Assembly (NCBI GenBank): GCA_947448395.1 | Contig: CANFNA010000015.1 | Coordinates: 1-34,795, forward strand | Reading direction: 5' to 3' | Length of the DNA stretch: 34,795 bases | DNA from: Chthoniobacteraceae bacterium | Lineage (GTDB): Bacteria > Verrucomicrobiota > Verrucomicrobiia > Chthoniobacterales > Chthoniobacteraceae | In this document: piece after piece, positions 24,453 to 32,478 of the stretch | Layout: every line of letters starts with the position of its first letter | How positions within the stretch are numbered: position 1 is the first letter of the stretch | Made by a program: the position numbers and the translations under genes | The notes under the pieces: generated by a model | Databases searched by the model: none | Told to the model about the DNA's origin: nothing | Seen by the model: only the letters and a program-made list of their open reading frames with translations

Positions 24453-25012
24453 TGCATTGGGCCCCAGTTGCGAGATTGGCAGTGGTCGCGCTGGCGGCGG
24501 GGCTGAGTTTTCCCGCGGCTAGAGCGGATGCGCAACAAGGGTCTGCGAGTGAGATTAAGCCGCCCTTCAAACTGGTTTGGGGCGAGACATCCGACCGGTT
24601 GGAGCGCTTGGTCAGCGCAGCTGGTGGGAAGGTTGTGGGTCGACGGATGTCGCGTGGAAACCGCGAGGCAATCGACGTTGAGGGGTTGCTTCAGGATGGA
24701 TTGAAGAAAACGGTCTTTTATTGCAATCAAGGCATCCTGACTGGAGTGGAGTTGCAGTATCAGTCGGAGGCTTGGGGTGAGGATGATTACAACGGCATCA
24801 TGGGGAAATTGAGGCGCCGTTGCTCGGAGGTTTATGGAGAGGGAACGCAGATTGTGCGGAAGTCGGAGCCCGTTGGTGTGAGCCGTGTGATGCAGACTGT
24901 GACGGGCTACCGCTGGACCATCAATTCGACGTCCTTACAGCTCATTTATTTTTCGGCCTCAGACGCAAAGAACACGTATCGTACGGTGAGTTTGCACTAC
25001 AGTGCGTTTTGA
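24449..25012 (+). CDS. Secreted hypothetical protein, translationally coupled to aspS
   Basis: A 187-residue protein of unknown family. The first 27 residues form a signal peptide (VARLAVVALAAGLSFPAARA). The mature part is about 160 residues with alternating strands and helices: FKLVWGETSDRLERLVSAAG, KTVFYCNQGILTGVELQYQ, YNGIMGKLRRRCSEVYGEG and a C-terminal beta region (GYRWTINSTSLQLIYFSASD, YRTVSLHY). The two cysteines, in FYCNQG and RRRCSEV, could form a disulfide in the periplasm. The start overlaps the aspS stop by four bases (ATGA), so it is probably co-translated with aspS; why a periplasmic protein should be coupled to a tRNA synthetase is not apparent. It converges on the GntP-family gene 17 bases away. 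Confidence 0.8.
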   Translation: MMHWAPVARLAVVALAAGLSFPAARADAQQGSASEIKPPFKLVWGETSDRLERLVSAAGGKVVGRRMSRGNREAIDVEGLLQDGLKKTVFYCNQGILTGVELQYQSEAWGEDDYNGIMGKLRRRCSEVYGEGTQIVRKSEPVGVSRVMQTVTGYRWTINSTSLQLIYFSASDAKNTYRTVSLHYSAF

Positions 25013-25028
25013 AAGACCGCGGCTGATT

Positions 25029-26411
25029 CTAGAACCAGATCGCATTCGCGAGCAGGGTCAGAAGCAATCCGGCGATGCCGATCAGCGTCTCCGTGATGGT
25101 CCAAGTGCGGAGTGTTTCGCTGATGGAAAGGCCCAGACATTCTTTTACAATCCAGAACCCGCTGTCGTTGAGATGAGAGAGAAACAGGGAGCCGCAACCG
25201 ATCGCGACGATGGCTAGCTCGCGGTTGGTTCCCGGTGAGGCCCCGAGGACTGGGGCGAGTAGTTCGGCTGCCACGGTGATGGCTACGGTTGCCGATCCGG
25301 TCGCGACACGGATGAAGGCTGAGATGACCCAGCCGTATAAAATGGGCGATAGATTTGCCTGAGCCGCAAGGTCTCCCATGATTTTTGTGACGCCCACGTC
25401 TGTCATGACCCTTCCAAAGCCGCCGCCGGCTCCGACGACAACGAGAGCAGAGGCAACGGATGCGAGGGATTGTTCGCTGAATCGAAGCAATTCATTCATG
25501 GATCTGCCGCAACCGACTCCAAGCGACCAGAGGCTAAAAAGAACGGCTAGGATCAACGCGATGGTTGGGTTGCCGATAAAGAGCATGGCGGAGCGGAGGG
25601 CAGGGTTTTCGATGCGTGCAAGTTCCGCGATGGTTCCCATCAAAAGCAGGGCAACTGGAAGGAGGATGGTGAGAAGAGTCATTCCAAAGCCGGGAAGCTT
25701 TTGGCTGGCGCTTACCGAGGCTTGAAAGGCTGGGGGGCTCACGGAGACGCGTTTAATGGCGATGCGGGCGAATAGCGGGCCGGCGATTGCAGCAACAGGG
25801 ATTCCGAGAACGAGTCCCCAGAGGAGAACCTTGCCGGTATCTGCGTTGAGCTTTGCCACGGCGATGACTGGGCCCGGATGCGGGGGCATGACTCCGTGCA
25901 TCACGGAGAGGAAGGAAAGCATTGGGATGGCCAGAAGCAGGAAGGGTCGTTTTGTTTCTCGAGCCAAGGTCAGTAGAATGGGGAGGAGCAGTAGCAAACC
26001 CACCGCGAACCAGGTGGTGAGCCCGATGCACAGGGCGAGCAATGGCACCAGCCAGCCAACGCGGCTTGGCCCCAGAATCGCCGAGAATCGCTTCGCCAAA
26101 ACTTCGGCGCCTCCGGATTCAGCGAGGAATTTCCCCAACATCGCTCCCAAGCAAATGATGGCGCCGATACTTCCGAGCGTTTTGCCCATGCCAAATTGAA
26201 ACATCTCGACGGTATCCGTGAGCGTGAGAGCTCGCGTCGCGCCTCCCGCAGGAGTGATGGTGAGTCCGTGCCAGACGGCTCCCGCCCCCAGAAGGAGCGA
26301 GGAAATCATGAGCGCCAAAAAGGCGTTCATCTTGAACCGAGCGACCATCAGGATGAGGAATCCGATGACGCCGAGCGTGAGCAGAAGAACGAAAGTGCTG
26401 TTCTGGGGCAT
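25029..26411 (-). CDS. GntP-family gluconate/idonate:H+ symporter
   Basis: A 460-residue integral membrane protein of the GntP family, which imports gluconate, L-idonate or related sugar acids with protons. It consists of hydrophobic helices throughout, with GMGKTLGSIGAIICLGAMLGKFL, FLSVMHGVMPPHPGPVIA (the HG--PPHPGP family signature), VGAGGGFGRVMTDVGV, ATGSATVAITVAAELLAPVL and LSHLNDSGFWIVKECLGLS, which are all conserved GntP elements. It is the last gene of a three-gene minus-strand set after a zinc alcohol dehydrogenase and an SDR; the same order occurs as idnD-idnO-idnT in E. coli. On that basis L-idonate or 5-keto-gluconate are candidate substrates, although gluconate or another sugar acid is equally compatible. 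Confidence 0.93.
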   Translation of the reverse strand: MPQNSTFVLLLTLGVIGFLILMVARFKMNAFLALMISSLLLGAGAVWHGLTITPAGGATRALTLTDTVEMFQFGMGKTLGSIGAIICLGAMLGKFLAESGGAEVLAKRFSAILGPSRVGWLVPLLALCIGLTTWFAVGLLLLLPILLTLARETKRPFLLLAIPMLSFLSVMHGVMPPHPGPVIAVAKLNADTGKVLLWGLVLGIPVAAIAGPLFARIAIKRVSVSPPAFQASVSASQKLPGFGMTLLTILLPVALLLMGTIAELARIENPALRSAMLFIGNPTIALILAVLFSLWSLGVGCGRSMNELLRFSEQSLASVASALVVVGAGGGFGRVMTDVGVTKIMGDLAAQANLSPILYGWVISAFIRVATGSATVAITVAAELLAPVLGASPGTNRELAIVAIGCGSLFLSHLNDSGFWIVKECLGLSISETLRTWTITETLIGIAGLLLTLLANAIWF

Positions 26412-26447
26412 AATAAATCTGGGGGAGGGGGATTTCTGCTGGAGTTT

Positions 26448-27224
26448 CTAAACGGTGGCCTTGGTGGCACCTGTTGAAATGCCTCCGTCCACGAGCAGCG
26501 TTTGGCCTGTGATATAACGACTTCCCTCGGAAGCGAGAAATACGACGGCGGCGTCAAGGTCGTTGGGACTGCCCGGACGCTTCAGGGGGATGCGGTCGCA
26601 GAGGTAGCGCACCCAGTCTTCATTATCGTAAAGCACCTTGTTTTGGTTGGTCTTGAACCATCCTGGAGCGAGGCAATTTACGGTGACGCCATGTTTACCC
26701 CAGTCGTCGGCGAGACTCATGGTGAGTTGCTTAACGCCGCCGCGGCTAGCGCCGTAGGGGGCTAGTCCTGCGTAACCGGCCACGCAAGTGACGGACCCGA
26801 TATTGATGATGCGTCCATAGCCGCGGTTAATCATGCCTCGAGCTACCGCTTGGGCAGTGAAGAAGGATCCGCGCAGGTTTGTGTCTACGACGAGATTCCA
26901 GTCATCCCAAGTCACCTCTAGGGCGGGCTTTCGGACGTTGCATCCTGCGTTGTTGACGAGGATATCGATTTTTCCGAAAGCCGATTCGATTTCGGCGGCG
27001 GCGGCTTGAATAGATGCGTGGTCGCGCACATCAAGTTCTGTGGCGAAGGTGCGTCGTCCTAGGGCTTCGATTTCGGCCTGAAAAGGAGCGAGGGTTTCGC
27101 GTTTCCGGCTGGTCATGGCAATGTCCGCGCCAGCTTTTGCGAGAGCCTTGGCAAAATATTGGCCGAGGCCTCGGCTAGTTCCAGTGACGAGGGCGACTTT
27201 TCCGGAGAGATCGAATAGGTCCAT
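26448..27224 (-). CDS. SDR oxidoreductase, gluconate 5-dehydrogenase (IdnO)-like, with Arg in place of the catalytic Lys
   Basis: A 258-residue classical short-chain dehydrogenase. The NAD(P)-binding glycine motif TGTSRGLG is at residues 14-21, with a Ser-Arg-Lys stretch (TSRKRE) after the second strand that suggests NADP(H), followed by LDVRD, NNAG (91-94) and NIGSVTCVAG with Ser144. The active-site Tyr157 is in APYGASRGGV: position 161, normally Lys in Y-x-x-x-K, is Arg here. The end VFLASEGSRYITGQTLLVDGG is typical. Its closest match by eye is the gluconate 5-dehydrogenase group that reduces 5-keto-D-gluconate to gluconate. It lies 24 bases after the zinc dehydrogenase gene and 36 before the GntP transporter gene. 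The Lys-to-Arg change might reflect a subfamily with altered chemistry rather than loss of function. Confidence 0.9.
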   Translation of the reverse strand: MDLFDLSGKVALVTGTSRGLGQYFAKALAKAGADIAMTSRKRETLAPFQAEIEALGRRTFATELDVRDHASIQAAAAEIESAFGKIDILVNNAGCNVRKPALEVTWDDWNLVVDTNLRGSFFTAQAVARGMINRGYGRIINIGSVTCVAGYAGLAPYGASRGGVKQLTMSLADDWGKHGVTVNCLAPGWFKTNQNKVLYDNEDWVRYLCDRIPLKRPGSPNDLDAAVVFLASEGSRYITGQTLLVDGGISTGATKATV

Positions 27225-27248
27225 GGGAAGGGAAGGCTGGGTTTTGAA

Positions 27249-28280
27249 TTAGGGATGAAGAACGACCTTCATGAGGTTCGCCTCGTGGTTATAAAGGCGC
27301 TCAAACCAATTAGCGCCCTCTTCCAGTGGGGCGAATGCGCTTAGCATGGGCTCGACCTGAATGGCGCCCGAGGCGAGGAGATCGATGCAGGCCGGAATTT
27401 CTCCCGAAGATGCGCAGGAACCTTGTAGGCGGATTTGACGGGTCACTACGGATTGAAGAGCAAGTTCGATTTTTGGAGCAATGTTTCCAACTAGCGTCAC
27501 CGTCCCTCCTTTGCGGGTGGATTCAATGGCGGAGCTAATGGTGACGGTGGTTCCCACGCATTCGAAAGCAGCATCGGCCCCACGTCCGCCAGTGAGCTCC
27601 CGGACGGCAGAAGGGACGCTTGTTTTCTTCGCGTTCACCAAGTCCGTCGCCCCCATCGACTGAGCGGTGGCTAGGCGGCCGTCATCCACGTCTACAGCAA
27701 TAATACGTCGAGCGCCGGCAAGCTTCGCGGCCTGTAGGGTCAAGAGCCCGATCATTCCGGTTCCCACGACGGTCACGGTATCGTTGAGGGCGATCGGAGT
27801 CAGCGCTACGGCGTGGACGCCGACGGAGATGGCTTCAATCATCGCAGCTTTCTCGAAGGAGAGAGAATCAGGGAGGGGATAGAGAATTCTGGCTGGGACG
27901 GAGACGAATTCTGCGAAGGCTCCCGCTCGGCGGTAGTCCCCGCAGGAGACTCCCAGCACCTGCCGGTTGTCGCAGAGATTGATTTGCCCGCGCTGACAGA
28001 AAAAGCAGTGTCCGCAGGACACGGTTGAGTCGAAGGTGACTCGCTGGCCTACGCGGAGTCCGGAGACCTGAGAACCGATGTCAGCAACGGTACCTGCCGC
28101 TTCGTGGCCCATCACGAGCGGGGGAATGCGACGGCCAGTGCTGCCGTCGAATCCGTGAACATCGCTTCCGCAGACCCCGCAGGCTTCGACGCGAATGAGG
28201 ACTTCGTCTGGTTTAGGGTCGGGCTTCGGGAGATCTTGAAGTTCGAGTTTGCGGTAATCGGTGAGAACGAGGGCTTTCAT
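27249..28280 (-). CDS. Zinc-dependent medium-chain dehydrogenase, L-idonate 5-dehydrogenase/sorbitol dehydrogenase-like
   Basis: A 343-residue MDR-family dehydrogenase. The ATG at 28280 (MKALVLTDYRKLEL) is the family start; the frame is open a further 54 codons upstream but that part is not protein-like. Catalytic zinc ligands are Cys37 (in CGVCGSD) and His59-Glu60 (GHEAAG); the structural zinc site is complete with Cys89, Cys92, Cys95 and Cys103 (CGHCFFCQRGQINLC). The cofactor fold has VVGTGMIGLL and an Asp (VDVDDGR) that favours NAD. Family members oxidise a polyol or sugar-acid hydroxyl to a ketone, for example L-idonate to 5-keto-gluconate. It is the first gene of an operon with the SDR and the GntP transporter, in the same order as E. 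coli idnD-idnO-idnT. Its promoter lies in the 147-base gap divergent from manA. Confidence 0.9.
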   Translation of the reverse strand: MKALVLTDYRKLELQDLPKPDPKPDEVLIRVEACGVCGSDVHGFDGSTGRRIPPLVMGHEAAGTVADIGSQVSGLRVGQRVTFDSTVSCGHCFFCQRGQINLCDNRQVLGVSCGDYRRAGAFAEFVSVPARILYPLPDSLSFEKAAMIEAISVGVHAVALTPIALNDTVTVVGTGMIGLLTLQAAKLAGARRIIAVDVDDGRLATAQSMGATDLVNAKKTSVPSAVRELTGGRGADAAFECVGTTVTISSAIESTRKGGTVTLVGNIAPKIELALQSVVTRQIRLQGSCASSGEIPACIDLLASGAIQVEPMLSAFAPLEEGANWFERLYNHEANLMKVVLHP

Positions 28281-28427
28281 GAAGGGAGTTTCGGATAGGA
28301 ACGAAGTCTTAGCATGGCTTCCGCGCGCGGGGATGCCAAGCGCCGGCCCCACTAGGTTGGCAGGGAAGTGGGATTGAACCTTGTCCACGTTCGTCGTTTG
28401 GCGCGATTCTGAAGTGGAGTTCCTTTT

Positions 28428-29381
28428 ATGAGGTTGGATCACCCACTGTCTTTTACGCCGTTATACCACAGTCGCGTCTGGGGAGGGACGGCATTGGCGG
28501 ATCGTCTCGGGCGAATCCTTCCCCCCGGAGGTCCTTATGGAGAATCCTGGGATTTAGTGGATCGACCGGAGGCGCAGAGCGTGGTTGATTTTGGTCCTTG
28601 GGCCGGGACCAGCTTACATCAACTTTGGGTGGAGCATCGAGAGGCCGTCTTTGGTTCGGGGCTGAAGAATGCCGAGCGCTTTCCACTGCTGATCAAAATT
28701 TTGGATGCCCGAGAGGTATTGTCGGTTCAAGTGCATCCTCCGTGGGGAGTTGCTGTCGCCGCCGCGGGGGAGCCCAAGACGGAAGCGTGGGTGATTCTTG
28801 AAGCGTCTCCAGAGGCGAAGGTTTACGCGGGATTTCGTCGAGGGGTAACTCGGGAGATTTTTGAGGAGGAATTGCGGAAAGGAAATGTGGAGTCCCTTTT
28901 ACACTCGATCTCCGTGAAGTCGGGGGATGTCCTTTTTATTCCGAGCGGTCGGTGCCATGCGATTGGCGCGGGCTGTCTGATTGCGGAGGTACAGCAAAAC
29001 AGTGATACCACTTACCGCGTGTTTGATTGGGGACGTGTTGGGTTGGATGGCAAACCTAGGGAATTGCATGTCATGGAGTCTCTGGAGTGTATGCGGTTTG
29101 ATGATATTGAGCCGGAGCTGGTCAAGCCGGAGGGAGAGAGCCTCATTAAATGCCCGTTTTTTGAAATTTCCCGCAGGCGCTTACGAGGCGCGGGTTCTGA
29201 GAAGAGTGCGGTTCAGCAGGGGGCAATTTACCTCGTCGAGTCGGGTTCTGTGGAATGCGGGGGTCGGATTTTTTCGAGGGGCTCGACTTTTTTGACGCCC
29301 GCGGGGGCGGGCGCGCTGGACATCTCTTCCGTGGGGGAGGATGCCGTTTTAATGTGTTCTGCGATTGGCGTGGAGGGATGA
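28428..29381 (+). CDS. manA: Mannose-6-phosphate isomerase, class I
   Basis: A 317-residue cytoplasmic zinc enzyme that interconverts mannose 6-phosphate and fructose 6-phosphate, giving entry to glycolysis or to GDP-mannose for LPS and polysaccharides. It is of the short, Bacillus-type length. Opening residues are FTPLYHSRVWGGTALADRLG. Metal ligands are Gln101 and His103 in SVQVHPP, Glu119 in PKTEAWVIL and His177 in GRCHAIG. EVQQNSDTTYRVFDWGR is the conserved active-site strand with the Arg that holds the phosphate. The C-terminal cupin part is shorter and more divergent. It is divergent from the idn-like operon and its stop overlaps a tiny reading frame (29378-29443); amt follows 94 bases on. 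Confidence 0.94.
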   Translation: MRLDHPLSFTPLYHSRVWGGTALADRLGRILPPGGPYGESWDLVDRPEAQSVVDFGPWAGTSLHQLWVEHREAVFGSGLKNAERFPLLIKILDAREVLSVQVHPPWGVAVAAAGEPKTEAWVILEASPEAKVYAGFRRGVTREIFEEELRKGNVESLLHSISVKSGDVLFIPSGRCHAIGAGCLIAEVQQNSDTTYRVFDWGRVGLDGKPRELHVMESLECMRFDDIEPELVKPEGESLIKCPFFEISRRRLRGAGSEKSAVQQGAIYLVESGSVECGGRIFSRGSTFLTPAGAGALDISSVGEDAVLMCSAIGVEG

Positions 29382-29443
29382 GACCGAAGAAGATGGTGAT
29401 TTTTACTCAGAAAGAGGTGGTCGATTTGGCTGTCGGTGCGTAA
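29378..29443 (+). CDS. Possible 21-aa leaderless-type small ORF coupled to manA
   Basis: The frame starts with an ATG that overlaps the manA stop codon (ATGA) and encodes 21 residues beginning MRPKKMVIFTQKEVVDLAVG. The stretch reads like the N-terminus of a folded protein (strand then helix) rather than random sequence, so it could be either a translationally coupled micro-protein or the beginning of a gene that was lost. There is no independent evidence of expression. Confidence 0.15.
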   Translation: MRPKKMVIFTQKEVVDLAVGA

Positions 29444-29475
29444 AAAGCGCCACTCACTCCTGAATAAAAACAACC

Positions 29476-30753
29476 ATGTTCTTTCTCTCCGAAATCACTC
29501 CGTCGGCGGGCGATAATGCCTGGGTCTTAATTAGCAGCGCATTGGTTCTGATGATGTGCATTCCTGGGCTCTTCTTATTTTACGGAGGATTGGTCCGAGG
29601 GCGGAATGTGCTTTCAGTGGCTGCTCAGTGTCTAGCGCTGACCGCTATGGGGATTTTGATGTGGTGGGCGGTTGGTTACAGTCTTGTGTTTGGAAAGAGC
29701 TTTTCTGGCTCCATGCTTGGACACGTTTTTGGGGGATCTGAGCATTTTGGGTTTGCGGGTCTCGGGGTCACTCCGAGCTCGTATGAGGGGCGGATTTATT
29801 CCGGCGCATTCGCTATTTTTCAGGCGATGTTTGCGGCGATTACGCCTGCGTTGATTATTGGGGCAGTCGCGGAGCGGATGAAGTTTGCGGCGGTGCTTTT
29901 GTTTTCAGCGCTTTGGACGCTGGGGGTTTATTATCCGGTCGCGCATGCGGTATGGGGGCAGACGGGTGACTTTGCTGGCCTCGCGAACGAGGGCGCCTCC
30001 TTTAAGGCTTTAGACTTTGCCGGCGGGATTGTGGTTCACATGACTTCTGGGTGGTCTGCCTTGCTTTTATGTCTCTTGGTGGGGCCGAGGTTTCGGTTTG
30101 GGAGAATTCCGATGCCGCCCCACAGCATGGTGCTTTGCGTTCTGGGGACGGGCTTGTTGTGGACGGGATGGTACGGATTTAACGCTGGGTCAGCCTTGGC
30201 TGTTGATGGAATTGCTCTCCAGGCGTTTCTGACGACGACGCTTGCTGCTTGTTCTGCGATGCTTGTCTGGGGTTTGGTCGAGCGATTCCACCGCGGAAAA
30301 GCGTCGGTCTTGGGCCTTTGTTCTGGTGCGATTGCGGGCCTCGCAACGGTGACCAATGCTGCTGGATTTGTCTCTGGGGCGTCTGCGCTTCTAATCGGGG
30401 TTCTGGCAGGAGCTATTTCCTATTTGGCGTGTTCTTACCTGAAGCCCAAACTGGGTTATGATGATGCGCTTGATACGTTCGGAGTGCACGGGGTAGGCGG
30501 GACTATTGGGGCGCTTGCAACAGCCATTCTGGTCGATTCTTCCGTTAATTCTGGCGGAGCGGCGCTCGTGGAAAAAGGACTTCTCAAGGGGCAACTCTGC
30601 GCGATGGCCATGTGTATAGTCCTGTCCTTGGTGATGACTTGGATTTTGGCGTTGATCGTGAAATCCACGATTGGACTTCGTCCGACGGAGGAAGGGGAAT
30701 CACAGGGATTAGACATCTTCGATCACAACGAAGAGGGCTACAGTCACCAATAG
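29476..30753 (+). CDS. amt: Ammonium transporter, Amt/MEP/Rh family
   Basis: A 425-residue polytopic membrane protein that conducts ammonium/ammonia into the cell. It has the Amt/MEP architecture with an unusually short N-terminus and no signal peptide. Conserved elements are PGLFLFYGGLVRGRNVLSV (helix 1), YSGAFAIFQAMFAAITPALIIG, VAERMKF, YYPVAHAVWG, and the pore twin histidines His188 (GGIVVHMTSG) and His338 (LDTFGVHGVGG). GLATVTNAAGFVS and YDDALDTF are also standard. The cytoplasmic tail (RPTEEGESQGLDIFDHNEEGYSH) is the part that usually contacts a PII protein, but no glnK gene lies next to it. It is probably induced by nitrogen limitation; no NtrC or sigma-54 site was recognised upstream. 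Its end overlaps the opposite-strand HNH-like remnant by about ten bases. Confidence 0.95.
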   Translation: MFFLSEITPSAGDNAWVLISSALVLMMCIPGLFLFYGGLVRGRNVLSVAAQCLALTAMGILMWWAVGYSLVFGKSFSGSMLGHVFGGSEHFGFAGLGVTPSSYEGRIYSGAFAIFQAMFAAITPALIIGAVAERMKFAAVLLFSALWTLGVYYPVAHAVWGQTGDFAGLANEGASFKALDFAGGIVVHMTSGWSALLLCLLVGPRFRFGRIPMPPHSMVLCVLGTGLLWTGWYGFNAGSALAVDGIALQAFLTTTLAACSAMLVWGLVERFHRGKASVLGLCSGAIAGLATVTNAAGFVSGASALLIGVLAGAISYLACSYLKPKLGYDDALDTFGVHGVGGTIGALATAILVDSSVNSGGAALVEKGLLKGQLCAMAMCIVLSLVMTWILALIVKSTIGLRPTEEGESQGLDIFDHNEEGYSHQ

Positions 30754-31065
30754 CTATTTTGATGGGAGAGCGCTAAGGCTTCGCGGGGTCTCCGTGGAGA
30801 GGGTGGAAGGATCCTTTTAGAGATCCATTCTGCGAAACTACAAATTTCTGGATGAGAGCGGAGTTTATCCAGAGTGTTCCATTCCCGCTCGAGTTCCTTT
30901 TCCGTCAGGATAGCGTGAGTTTGCGAGTGGCACGGTCGGCAGATTCCTGAGGTTTGATGCACGGGGGCGCGTTCGAACCCCCGCTTGTTGTGGTGGCGGT
31001 TCTACGATGCGGTGATGGGGTGTGAAGGTTTCTACACGCCCGCAAATCGGATAGGGGCCGTTCAT
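30744..31065 (-). pseudogene. Degraded small HNH-like zinc-binding protein gene
   Basis: Two minus-strand frames together resemble one small HNH-type protein of about 100 residues whose consensus, from memory, is CPxCGR, then TPHHLIPR, NKRG, then CRPCHSQIHAxLTEKELEREWNTL. The first frame gives YPICGR and ETFTPHH; near 31002 the frame is lost (one base too many or two too few), and the second frame continues with NKRGFERAPVH, GICRPCHSQTHAILTEKEL and WNTLDKLRSHPEI. In addition the first Cys of the expected CPxC knuckle is Tyr, so a metal ligand is missing. A stop codon precedes the second frame. Both faults suggest a decayed gene rather than a sequencing error alone. The remnant accounts for most of the 395-base gap between amt and the propeller gene; the rest (31066-31148) holds the latter's upstream region with no recognisable motif. 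Confidence 0.6.
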
Positions 31066-31148
31066 TTCGATTGGCTGATCGATTCCGCTAGGATCTGTCT
31101 AGCGCCTTGTCGCTCGACTCCTCGTTAATCGAGCGGAATCATTCCGTG

Positions 31149-32414
31149 ATGTACCCCCTCCATCCCTTCAGTAAAAACGGCAAGGTTTTCGCGTTACAGC
31201 TGCTTCTGTCAGTTGCTCCCCTGCTTCAGGCGGCATCCGATTGGACAGAGTTCCGTGGGCCGAGCAGAGACGGGCTTTCGGATGCAAAAAATCTCCCGCT
31301 GGAATGGAGTGCTGAGAAAGGCGTGGCTTGGAAGGTTGAGGTTCCCGGAAAAGGATGGTCTTCGCCAGTGCTTTGGCGAGGGCGTCTGTATTTGACCAGC
31401 GCAGTTACTGACCCGAGCGAGGAGGTCAGCCTTCATACTCTTTGCTTTGATCAGGAAACTGGGCGGCTTTTGTGGGATCGAGAGGTTTTTCGTCCAGAAC
31501 TAGGAGATGCGAAAAAGATGCATCGCAAGAATACGGCGGCAAGTCCGACGCCAATCGTGCACGAAGGCAGAATCTATGTGCATTTCGGGCACATGGGGAC
31601 GGCGGCATTAGATCTTGAAGGGAACGTCCTCTGGAAACAGGAGACCCTTGGATATATTCCAGTTCACGGAACTGGCGGGTCGCCGGTGATAGTGGATGGA
31701 TTGTTGGTTTTTAGTGCAGATGGGAAGGAATCTCCGTTTGTGGCGGGATTAGATGCCAAAACAGGAGCGATCCGTTGGAAAACAGATCGCCAAACCACAG
31801 CTAAGAAAAACTTTTCATTTTCCACTCCGCAGGTCGTGAGCGTTGGCGGACAAAAGCAGGTGATCAGCCCAGGCAGCGGATTTGTCGGTGCCTACCGGCC
31901 GGCGGACGGGACGGAGTTGTGGAAAGTGAATTATGGGGAGGGATATTCAGTTGTTCCCCGGCCCGTATTTGCCCATGGCCTTTTGTTCCTGAGTTCGGGA
32001 TTTGATACGCCGACGCTTTTTGCGATTCGGCCGGAGGGAGCAGCGGGGGATGTGACGGACACCCATGTGGCGTGGACCTTGAAAAAAGGCGCGCCGCATA
32101 CTGCATCGGTGGTGGTGGTAGACGATCTATTATTTTGTGTTTCCGACGCAGGGATTGCGACGTGTGTGGAGGCGAAGACCGGAGACGTTTTATGGAGTGA
32201 GCGGTTGGGAGGGAATTTTTCTGCGTCACCGGTTGCTGCAGATGGACGACTCTATTTTCAGAATGAGACCGGCAGCACCTTCGTTCTCAAAGCAGCAAGA
32301 ACCTTTGAGTTGCTTGCCACTAACGAACTTGGTGAACGCACGCTTGCGTCTCCGGCGCCAACAGATGGAGGTTGGTTTATTCGAGGCGAATCCCATCTAT
32401 TCAAGATCCGATAA
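31149..32414 (+). CDS. Secreted PQQ-like (BamB-type) beta-propeller protein
   Basis: A 421-residue exported propeller. The ATG at 31149 (MYPLHPFSKNG) is preferred over a TTG at 31107; the signal peptide follows (VFALQLLLSVAPLLQA). The mature start DWTEFRGPSRDGLSDA is the typical opening of PVC PQQ-like repeat proteins. Repeats of the pattern G---W------A-PTP show as GRLLWDREVFRP, GNVLWKQETLG, GAIRWKTDRQ, GTELWKVNYG and GDVLWSERLGG, about seven blades. Proteins of this kind are annotated as BamB-like or PQQ-repeat; many lack the PQQ cofactor and act as secreted binding proteins or unidentified oxidoreductases, so no function is asserted. It stands alone and converges on the protease gene. Confidence 0.88.
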   Translation: MYPLHPFSKNGKVFALQLLLSVAPLLQAASDWTEFRGPSRDGLSDAKNLPLEWSAEKGVAWKVEVPGKGWSSPVLWRGRLYLTSAVTDPSEEVSLHTLCFDQETGRLLWDREVFRPELGDAKKMHRKNTAASPTPIVHEGRIYVHFGHMGTAALDLEGNVLWKQETLGYIPVHGTGGSPVIVDGLLVFSADGKESPFVAGLDAKTGAIRWKTDRQTTAKKNFSFSTPQVVSVGGQKQVISPGSGFVGAYRPADGTELWKVNYGEGYSVVPRPVFAHGLLFLSSGFDTPTLFAIRPEGAAGDVTDTHVAWTLKKGAPHTASVVVVDDLLFCVSDAGIATCVEAKTGDVLWSERLGGNFSASPVAADGRLYFQNETGSTFVLKAARTFELLATNELGERTLASPAPTDGGWFIRGESHLFKIR

Positions 32415-32478
32415 AGACCGGTCTTGGAGATCCCGCTTTAGGAAGGACTCCTGAAAAGGATTCTGCGCGTACTGTCCA

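Noticed and set aside
28281-28442. N-terminal extension of the zinc dehydrogenase by 54 codons
   Set aside because: Not protein-like, overlaps the manA start, and the ATG at 28280 matches the family start MKALVL.
30961-30983. GTTCGAAC flanked by G and C runs, reminiscent of a tRNA T-arm
   Set aside because: The stem CGGGGG/CCCCCG encloses 10 bases rather than the 7-base T-loop, and no acceptor, D or anticodon arm can be built around it; it lies inside the HNH-like remnant.
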